Assembly: GCA_034509495.1 (NCBI GenBank)
Contig: CM067521.1
Location: 21,631,687-21,695,686, forward strand
Direction of reading: 5' to 3'
Source: Acestrorhynchus altus
Taxonomy: Eukaryota; Chordata; Actinopteri; Characiformes; Acestrorhynchidae
DNA length: 64,000 nt
Shown: positions 39,504-50,300 of the stretch, in pieces
Layout of the letters: each line of letters starts with the position of its first letter
How positions within the stretch are numbered: the first letter of the stretch is position 1
Translations under genes and position numbers: made by a program
Notes under the pieces: model-generated
Databases searched by the model: none
Seen by the model: only the letters and a program-made list of their open reading frames with translations
Told to the model about the DNA's origin: nothing

Positions 39504-40786
39504 CTCTCTCGCTCTCTCAGGTTGACCCCAGAGCACAAGCGTTTGCTGTGGGAGAAGCGATATTTCTGTCACTCAGAAAGCAGCCGTCTGCCCCTCATCC
39601 TGGCCAGCGCACCAAGCTGGGAGTGGGCATGTTTACCTGACATTTACGCCCTCCTGCGCCAGTGGGTCTGCACCAACCACCTGGATGCCCTGGGCCTGCT
39701 TCATGCCACGTAAGACCTCCCCTCCTCTGCTGCTTCCTCTGGCCACTGCGGCATCCTGTCTGACTGACCAGACCTGGAATCAGACGGTGCTACATGTGTT
39801 GGCTCTTGGCTTCATGTGACTGGACCATGAAATAACCATTAAACAGGTCCAGTGGAATAAATGTGCAGCACAGGAGCCTTGGCTGGATGGCCACAATGCA
39901 ACCTCAGCAATTGTTAGTGATTATGTAAGCTGTTTTAGAGATTTTCAGGCAGACGTGCAACATGTCAGTTATGGTTAGAAGAAAGTACAACAGCCGGGCA
40001 GCATCTGTAAGGCTGTGTGACACATAAGGCTGTCTGTGTGTGTGTGTGTGTGTGTCTGTGTCTGTGTCTGTGTGTGTGGGAGACACTGTTTGAAACTTAA
40101 TAAACAAGTGTTGGTGTATGTGTTTAGTTTTCCGGATCAGGAGTGCAGGCGAACAGCGGTCCAGTGGATGGACTCCATCTCTGACCCTGAGCTGCTAGAC
40201 TTCCTTCCTCAGCTCGTGCAGGTAGCAGAGTTTTTATGTATCCCTTGCATTTTTCTTCTCTTTAATCCCTCACTTTATTTTTCCGTATATTTATACACCC
40301 AGTATGGGTTCTGAAACTTTTGGCCGGTAGCCTACATATATATAATGCAGTGGCACGTTGTTAATCAAGAGACATTAGGACCACCTCCATGTCACTACAC
40401 TCCCTGTTCATTTCTGTCAGCTTCACTGACCACACAGCACCACTTTAATTAGACGGCTGTCCATATGTTTCTCTGCATGCCTTGTTATCCTTCTTTCGGC
40501 CTGTTCTGAGAAACGAATGGACCGCCGTCTAATTATAGAACTACAAAGTGCTCCTGTGTGGTCAGTGAAGCTGACCGAAATGAACAACAACCAATGTTGT
40601 CGTTGACTGTGAATCAGTAAAACAAATCAATTTCAGACAGTCGTCGTGCTGTGACCTCTTGATTATCAACATGAATAATATTGGGTGTTCTAAAACTTTT
40701 GACTGGTTATTTATTTATTTATTTGTTTGCTTGTTTGTTTATTTGTCCACCTTGGTTCAGTTCCATCACAAGCTCACCTGATTTTA

Positions 40787-40822
<36 letters not shown>

Positions 40823-43800
40823 TATAAATAATACGACTCCATGAGGAGAACTTTGGAGATGGTTTAAAGGACACGCCTGATCAGATGTGATCAGGGACGT
40901 GTCTCTGCTTTCCTTTTCTACCTCTTTATGCGTCCTGCATCGTTCTGATCCTCTGTTCCAGGCCCTGAAGTACGAGTGTTATCTGGACAGTCCGCTGGTG
41001 CGCTTTCTGCTGAGGCGAGCCATTGGAGATGTGCGCATTGCCCACTGCCTCTTTTGGTGTGTATCCCTTTCTCTTTTGCAGCACCTTGGAACTAACCGCG
41101 CACGCTGATCCAGCACACGTGGAAATCAGGTCACACGCACGTGCTCTCACACATGGACGCGTCTGTCAGCTTCGTATGGCCGTGTGCGTAATGATTATGA
41201 ATAATCTCCCATAAAATCATCTGACCACCTGAGGCTAACGTGTGCCACCAGCAGCACATCATGAGCGACATCTGACAATCAAAATCCTCCCTCTCGGTCT
41301 ACTCCCCCGTAGCGCCATCTGCTGGACAGAGGCTGGCAGTCGCAGGTCCACATGATTAGAGCATGGTTCCAGAGGACTTTGGAGGAGCCTTTTTTATTTC
41401 AACCATAGACATTAGTTTGGTTTGCTCTTGATTGCTGAAGTGAGTAGGATCAGCATGGCTCAAGAGCTCTGTGAGGCCTGAAGAACAAAAGGGGAACTAG
41501 GGGAACTAGATACTGTGGCTTTTCCACGTTCAGAAGGGAAAGCTTACAAACCGGGCTGTACCCGGTATATTTGGTGGGTGGGTTTAATGACGTAGGCATC
41601 CTCTGATTGGTTCCACATTTCTATCAATCAATCAATCAATTAAGATTTACAGTGAAATCCAGGAAATCACATTGTAGGATTTTTAAAGAATTGGTGGAAA
41701 ATAAGAATTTGGTCAATGACAAATTTCAACTCAGTACATTGTAACATAACGTTTGTTGGCAATGACGGAGGTCATACCTTTGCTGCAAGTGTTCACCAGA
41801 TTTGCACACACTGTAGCTGGTATTTTGGGTCATTCCTCCATGCAGATCTCCTCTAGAGCAGTGATGTTTTGGGGCAGTCGCTGGGCAACACACATTTTCA
41901 ACTCCCTCCACAGATTTTTCTATGGAGTTAAGGTCTGGAGGCTGGCTCGGCCACTCCAGGACCTTGAAATGCTTTTATGAAGCCACTCCTTCGTTGCCCG
42001 ATCGGTGTGTTTGGGATCATTGTTATGCTGGAAGACCCAGCCATGTACCATCTTCAATGCTCTCACTGATGGAAAAGGGTTTTGGGCTAAAATCTCTTTT
42101 TCTCTCATTTTGTCTCTCGTAGTTGAAGTGGACCAATGATGGGAATTTCAGACATCTCTCTTACATATTCAGTGGCTGAATAAATCCTTTTTTTTGCTTC
42201 ACTGTTTTGGTATATAGTGCTTTTAACAACTGATGTCACAGAGCAGCTTTACAGAAATCAAAAAAATGAACAGAGGGTAACAAAACCTTGGGAGGAACCA
42301 AGCTCACAAGGGGGGGCCCGTGTTGTGCCACCGGATGTAGGTTCTGTGAAGTCGTCACACACGTGTGTAAAAACCTCATTGAGTTAGTTTCAGACAGACC
42401 TGTTTAAATGGACTCCAGCATTATACATACAGTTTTGAGGGTTGCAGCTCAAGGTTCCCTGTTTGAAAGAACATTTGCTTTTTGACCCTCAATCTGCAGG
42501 TCTTCATTCCACCCAGACAGGAGAACATTTATATAACAGATATTTGAATATGGCAATCACCTGATTAAAGAAGCTGAGTCCGTTTATTCTGGTTGATTGG
42601 ATTGAAAACCTGCAGCCTGACTGGCCTTTGTGAATATGATTGGTGATCCTTACAGTAAACCCTTCATATGTCCTGTACCATGTCCTGCAGGTTGCTGAAG
42701 GACGCTCTACAGGACTCCCAGTTCAGCGTACGTTATCAGCACCTGTTGGCTGCTCTGCTCTGCTGCTCAGGCCGAGGCCTACGGGATGAGTTTGACCGCC
42801 AGTGCTGGCTGGTCAACATCCTGGCCAAGGTGGCCCAGCGTGTCCGAGATGGCTCACCTTCGTCCCGACAGGTTAGACTCGCGTCACGTGACGTTCCAAA
42901 TCGTCTTTACCACTCTGTGCTCTGAAGCTGTTTATTTTCCTGAAAATGTAGAGCTGGATTTAACTTCCTCTGAGCTGTGATTGCAGGCTGTTTTCACCGT
43001 GACTCTTGTGCCCTAATGTGCTGTTTTGGCTCTAGGCTGTTTTGAGAGAGGGACTGGATGAGGTCAAGCAGTTCTTCTGCATCAACAGCAACTGCCGCCT
43101 ACCCCTGAACCCTGGCCTGCTCGTCAAGGGCATTAATATACAGGTAGAGGGTCCCTGTGTGTATGAGAGATCGCATGCGAGTGTTGTACATTTGTGAGAT
43201 TTGCCACATCTGTGGATCTGAAAGTGGCTGTTCATACATTTAGACCTAAATTAGCTTGGAAGGACAGTGGCTTGTTCACAATCATTGTTAGGAACGGTCA
43301 GGTGATTTCAAAGCTTTATAAAGTCTGATCCTGCGTGCTCACCACAAGTGACGAAATCACTCAACATCGCTTTCTTTCAGAATAAAAGTCCTGGGAAGTG
43401 ATAATACTGATGCATACCTAAATAAGAGAAATAATAAAGGGCATTTAGCTTGTTTATTTTATTGGGATCTCTGGCGCTCATTGGAAATATGCTTGTCGAT
43501 CTAATTATTACAAATAATTCATCAACATTCTTGCATTTTCAGCTCAAAGTCACTATAGATGTTGAGTTTCCGAAAAAAAATAAAAAATAAATAAAAATAA
43601 TAAACACAAGCACATTTTTGATCAGAACATGGTCAGATTCATACAAATATCTATTCTGTATTCTGTTCTATCTAGTCAGCCTAGGTTTCAAAACATTTAA
43701 TTATTAAATTATTTATTAATCAATATTAATATCAGTTAAGACCTGTATCAGTTCTTAAACACAGTATTGATTTTTAATGAGTATTTTGGTGGCAGAGGTT

Positions 43801-46800
43801 CATCTTCTGTTGTGTTTAAACCCCAGCTGTCTTCAGAGCCCACCATACTAAATGCCTAAAGTCAACTTTTGTTGTTCTCAGATTTTATGTATGACAGTAT
43901 GATTTTTTTTAATGTTATGCCACTTTTTCTGAATTTCTAGCTTACAGTATCGCATTATGTAACAGTACCCTGAACCATAACCCTACGCATTGCCAGGATC
44001 TTGCCAGTACACAGCACTATTATTCAGTAAAGCCCTGTTTAAAACCACTAAAATTAGAATATAAATATAAAATGTAATCATTTATTATTTACCTTAAGAT
44101 TTGTACGAATATTGGTTGGGCCCTCCAAGCGATATCTTGTTCCACTATGTGAATGTCTCTGTCTGTTCATCTAGGTGTATATGTCTGTCTTTCATCCAAC
44201 ACTGCTTCAGGGCTTGACACAAGCAAAACAGAAGGTCTTTGCTTTCCTCCCACTCATGTTCTATGTTTTTCCCTTTTATATTTCTCTTCACTTTCTCGCT
44301 CCATGTAGTCTTGCTCCTACTTCAACTCCAATGCTGTGCCCCTGAAGCTCTCCTTCCAGAACATGGATCCTCTGGGAGACAACGTCAACGTCATCTTCAA
44401 GGTACCTCTTCTGAGTCCTGTTTTCTACATCTGATGTTGCTAATGCTGTCAGATCTGGAGGAGCCTAGGCCTCCCCAGCGCTGAATCTAAGAGGCCTGAA
44501 CTAACATCAGTCTGCTTCTACAGTCAGGAGATGACCTGCGGCAGGACATGCTAACACTGCAGGTCATCCGTATTATGAACAAGATATGGATCCAGGAAGG
44601 GCTGGACATGAGGATGGTCATTTTCCGCTGCTTTTCCACTGGACGCAGCCGAGGTAAATATATCTTAAGCAGGGGTTACACTATGCGACTCCTGCGTGAT
44701 CTAGTAGTGAGTTCTGGTCAGTGACTCAATCTGAACCTAATCTGAGTTTAGTCTAGTACAGTATACTGGTCAGATATTCAGTCTGACCTGACTCTGAGCA
44801 TAATTTAGTAGTGTTTACTGGTCAGCAACTCAATCTGACCTGATTTTGAGCCTAATCTAGTACTGTGTACTGGTCAGAGACTCGGTTTGACCCGACTCAT
44901 GAGTGTAATCTATTAGTGCATACTGGTGAGTGACTTAGTCTGACCCAGCTCTGAGAGTAATCTAGTAGTGTATACTGGTCAGAGACTCAGTCTGACCCAG
45001 CTCTGAGAGTAATCTAGTAGTATATACTGGTCAGAGACTCAGTCTGACCCAGCTCTGACCTGTTGTTTTGTATGTACAATGGAATCATATGTTTATAGAT
45101 TGTTTGACATTGATTTCTATAGTTTCACTTTACAGTATGTTTGTACACGATGACATAAAGATTTTTGAATTTACTCACATAATCCTCGATTTTAGAGAGG
45201 TTTTAATTGATATCCATGTTATTATTGAACTGTACCTCTGTGTAATACTCATACTAACTACATTTGTTTCTTTCGCAGGTATGGTGGAGATGATCCCCAA
45301 TGCGGAGACTCTGAGGAAGATCCAAGTAGAGCATGGAGTCACCGGCTCCTTTAAGGACCGCCCACTGGCTGACTGGCTGCAGAAACACAACCCGACTGAG
45401 GACGAGTATGAGAAAGTAAGTCTGTTCTTATGTCTTTTCTGAGTGTTTGATGTCTCGTCCCAGTTTTCAAACGATCAACAACTTTGCTTTTATTCCAGAT
45501 TGTTTAAATTGATAATTTATGCCTGATTCAGCCTTTTGATTGGACTTACTGTTTATGTGGGTTATTTCTCATATGAATGAAATAATCATTCCTGTTTCAA
45601 CCCCCCCTTATGTCACAAAGATGCAAATACAGTTGTAATGTGCAAGCAACCGTCTAGCAACATCATAGCAACCATTTTAAATAAATCCCTAGTTACAATG
45701 TGGCAATAACACAGCCATTCTGTATTTTCTTCAGAAAATGCATTTTTATATTCTGTATTATTATTCATTCCAGTCACCATAAAATCAGATTTTGAACTTC
45801 TTAGATCCTCGTTTTGATGGCCTGCCATAAATCTACTCAATCTCCTGTTAATATCGTGGACTTTTTAACTCCACTAACAGCTTGTTTAGTTAATCAGGCT
45901 GTTTTTGTCTGGTTTCTTGCACTAAATTTTCATATAATGGTTGTGTGAATAAACGTTTCTCTCTGTTTTCTAGGCAGTAGAGAACTTTATTTACTCTTGT
46001 GCAGGCTGCTGTGTGGCCACCTACATCCTGGGCATCTGTGACCGCCACAACGACAACATTATGCTGAAGACCAGCGGCCACATGTTCCACATCGACTTCG
46101 GCAAGTTCCTTGGCCACGCGCAGATGTTTGGTAACATCAAACGGTGAGAGCATGAAAGGGGTGGGCAAGTTCAAAGCTGATTAGCACCAGACTGGGATTG
46201 CTGAATGCTGAATGCTGTATCCCATGCAGTGTGACCGTTTGTATCGATTGGCCATTTCTGTGGATTATTTTGAGTAATCGTGTACACTGGTCAGCCGTGA
46301 CATTGTGACCACCCATTTACCATTTTATCAGCTCTTTTTACCACACAGGAGCTCTTTGTAGTTCTATAATTCCAGACTGTAGTTCATCTGTTTCTCTGCA
46401 GACTTTATTCTCCTCCTTTCACCCTGATCTTCAATGATCAGGACCCCACATGACCACCACAGAGCAGCTCTTATGTGGGTGGTGGGTCTTTCTCGCACTG
46501 CGGTCACACTGACATGGTGGTGGAGTGTTAGTGTGTGTTGTGCTGGTACGAGTGGATCAGACACAGCAGTGCTGCTGGAGTTTTTAAGCCCCCCAGGGGG
46601 CCATAGTTGTACTACTTGTACTGAATGTGTTTCTCCTTTAGGGACCGGGCTCCGTTTGTTTTTACGTCGGACATGGCATATGTGATCAACGGTGGCGACA
46701 AGCCGTCAAGTCGCTTCCATGACTTTGTTGACTTGTGCTGTGAGGCGTACAACCTCATCAGGAAACACGCTCACCTGTTCCTCAACATGCTGGGCCTGGT

Positions 46801-47290
46801 GAGAGACTTCAAATAAGACTAGTGTAGCCTTGTGTTGAGGCCAGTATTGGCGATGCATTATTGCCAGTGAATTAAGCAGTAAATGTGTGTCTCTTAATAT
46901 GGTGGATTAATATGCATGATTTCAAGCGCAGTTGAGATGTTGCCATTAACTGTGGTTTGTGCGCATCGTCTTCAGATGCTGTCCTGTGGCATTCCCGAGT
47001 TGTCTGATCTAGATGACTTAAAATATGTCTACGATGCCCTGCGACCACATGAATCTGAGGCAGACGCCACCATGTACTTCACCAGGTTAGAAAACAGTGA
47101 TTTGTTATGTACTCTCTTCTGTGTAACTTCACGGAAAGAGCAGGAAGTGATAGGGGCTGTCTAGAACGGGGGTTCCCTGACAATGGAATGTTCCGTAGTG
47201 CATTGCTGTAGGTCTTCTAGATGTGTCAGTAGCATTTTTGAGCTGCGAACCCAGATGTTGGTGTCACTAAAGGTTTATATTATTAATATT

Positions 47291-47355
<65 letters not shown>

Positions 47356-50300
47356 TTGACTGTGTGCAGCAGTGGGTACTTTTACCTTTATTAACTTTTA
47401 GAGACACAAACATCCGGGTTCTTAGGAAATACAATCATACATAAGTTACTAATTCATCTGAACAGGGTTTTAGACCATTTAAGATGTATCTAAAGGGGTT
47501 TTCTTGATCTTCAGTCCTTGAGAATACTGACTAACAGTCCATGACACCTTTTCCCACCCTTCCCAGGTTGATTGAGTCCAGTCTAGGCAGTGTAGCCACC
47601 AAGCTCAACTTCTTCATCCATAACCTGGCCCAGATGAAGTTTGCCTCCTCTGAGGAACGACCCGTGCTCTCTTTTGCCCCACGAGTTTACACTCTGAAGA
47701 GCGACGGCCTCATCCGCAACCTGTTTGTGTGCAACCACATCAAAACCTACAGCCCCAACAAGGGATATGTAAGTCTTCTCTGAAAATCTCTGATCAGAAG
47801 AAAATACCAAAGGGCACAAAAAAGAAAATGGTGTGTTTGCCATTGAATGTTCTAATGTTACTGGTTCTTCTTTTCCAGACGTATGTGGTGAAAGTGGAGC
47901 GTGAGGGCCAGCAGGGGGCGACATTGGTTCAGAGGAGTTTTGAGGAGTTCCATGAACTGCATGGCAAACTGCGCCTCGTCTTCCCGTCATCTAAACTACC
48001 CAGGTAGAGTCACAGGGTCCAAGATATGATGTGATATAATGACACTGAGAAGGAGGTTGTATTTACTTTATTACTGATTTAGTTAATCTGGCATCACTCT
48101 CACACACAAAACCTGTATAATGGAGATTTTACCATAAGTAATTCTGGAGCATTTCTATTGGTCCAGTCCTCGTGACATTCGTGCACAATGTAAAGAGCAA
48201 CTGATGGATTCACATTATGTCACAATGAAAAGAGGAAATGCAAAAATGAAAGTTTTTGCACGACAGTGACGACGTATCTGATCTCTGGTCCTGCTGAAAT
48301 TAGTGGTCTGGCGTTTGCTTCAGATGGACTCTGGTTCAGTCCACTGCGGCACCACTGGCGGGGGTTGCCTGATTGGTTTGTTTTGTCACGTGACTGCTTC
48401 AACTTGTTTGCCCGCATGCTGTTACTGTGCAGTGAAATGCCATGATGTTCTTCAGGGTTGAGTATTTGTTTCCAAGGAAAACAAATAAATGGATGAAAAG
48501 CAATAAATGGATGAACTTTACCGTTTTTGCAAAAGTGGAACAGCCTTTTGTGATGTTTGAAATTGTGCAATCGTTCCACAGTTTGATTGGAACTCTTTTG
48601 TGTGAACAAAAACCAGCAAAAAGGAGCTCAGAATCAGTCCTTGATTCATTCAGTAAGTGTGAAAATGTCCTTAAAGCCATCAGCATGTTTGTTATTCTTA
48701 TGATGAACTGACATCATTAATAATACAAATAAGTCAATTACTGATCATATAAATTTTTATTTCACTTATTGGGTGTATTTATAAATAGGTTACATTTACA
48801 CAACATGTACAAACTACAGATTGACTCTCTTGTAAAAACATTTTTTTTTACTTTTTATATTTTTGAAATATGAATAGCTCTCATTGTGCCATTTTGTTAT
48901 GACAAACAGACCAATAGAAATGCTCCAAAATGATTGGAATAAAATCTAATTTCAAATCATGTCCGTGTGGGACCTGTATGGATAGACCAACTGGGTACCA
49001 GAAAGTTATGTGCATGTGTTCCTTGTTGGCTCCACATATGGATACCCACCAGGGTCCGTGATGGATCCCGGAGGAGTAAAACATGTCGACTGCACATGGC
49101 GTCCGAGATGGGACCCATGTGAGAATAAGCAGGGCTATAATGATTGGGCTCGTTTGGGTAACCCAACTGTGTTCCACTAATACCATACACATTCAGAGCC
49201 CATCCCTAGCATGACCCTACCTAGCACGGGTTTGTTGACTGGGTTTACATTGACTTTCAATTGGAAGGTTTTATCTTCTACGTTAAAGTTGCCAGTTTGG
49301 AGATAATCTTTCGGCTGTGAAAGTAGTTTAAGAGCCAACAATTCTTTGACCATTGGAGTTATCAGTGTATATGTTTAATTAGAACAGGGTGGAACCAGAT
49401 AAGCCAAGAAGCCAAGAAAGGGGTGAAAGCCAAGCAAAGATTCCAGCCTTGCTCCTGGTACCACCAGTATCCCTTACTTTGCTGTAATGCATATGTTCTG
49501 CTCTGTCTGCAGCTTCCCTAGCCGTTTCATGATTGGCCGCTCTCGCGGGGAGGCCATGGCGGACAGGAGGAAAGATGAGCTGAATGGATATGTGTGGCAT
49601 TTGATCCACGCAGCCCCTGAGGTGGCTCAGGTAACGTCTCTTTTAGCCTGCACTCTGCATGGTTCTAGGAACGGTGGGTGTTAATGTTGACAGTAGAACC
49701 GCTGTGATGAAAGACAACAGCTTTTGTTTTCGTCCCTGTGACTCAAATTAACCTGTGAATTATATTTATAGATGTTTTTCTTCCTCTCTGCTTGAGACGT
49801 GATCTGTTTACCTTTGTTCTTCCTGTAACCTGGCTGTAAAAATAAATAAAAGCAGTGATAAATTAGGAACACGTCCTTCTCATTATGCTTTGCCAGGCCT
49901 TCTTGGCTGTCATCAAGCTAATAAAGGATATGTGAATGCTGCCTCTGCAGTCGGTTTCGTTTTGAAGTCTACGCTTCCTGGAACTCAGCCACAGGTTTCT
50001 GAGAACAGCCCATGTGTTGTGGGTAGACAGGGTGTCCAGTCCCTCCCACAGGACCGTATCAGCACTGATGTGCTGCTGAGACCACCCAATCGACACTGTT
50101 CCAGTTCCACTTCCGCTATCGCTTCTGCCTCTGGGAGCGTCTCAAAATAAAAAGAGCGTCTTGCTGTAGTGTGCACGTTCTTCACGGCTTGTAGATCTAG
50201 ATGCTTTTGTTAGTCTGTCAGCTGTGGTGTGTGACTTTTGCTTTCCTTCTTGCAGAGTGACTTGGTCTACACCTTCTTCCATCCATTACCGAGAGATGAA

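Larger units (their letters stand above)
34541..39520 (+). other. Intron between PIK3C2B coding exons 14 and 15
   Basis: 5.0 kb, noncoding. A SINE-like copy lies at 35400-35690, and the intron ends in the (CT)n tract. 35700-39460 shows no element I recognise; short ORFs there look accidental. Confidence 0.8.
41057..42690 (+). other. Intron between PIK3C2B coding exons 17 and 18
   Basis: Noncoding. Holds the CTCF-like motif, the 41660-42110 Tc1 remnant and an inverted fish repeat (42205-42320). Confidence 0.8.

Noticed and set aside
47911..47925. CTCF-like ccagcagggggcgac in coding exon 27
   Set aside because: Misses the consensus at one position and is explained by coding constraint. Not reported as a site.
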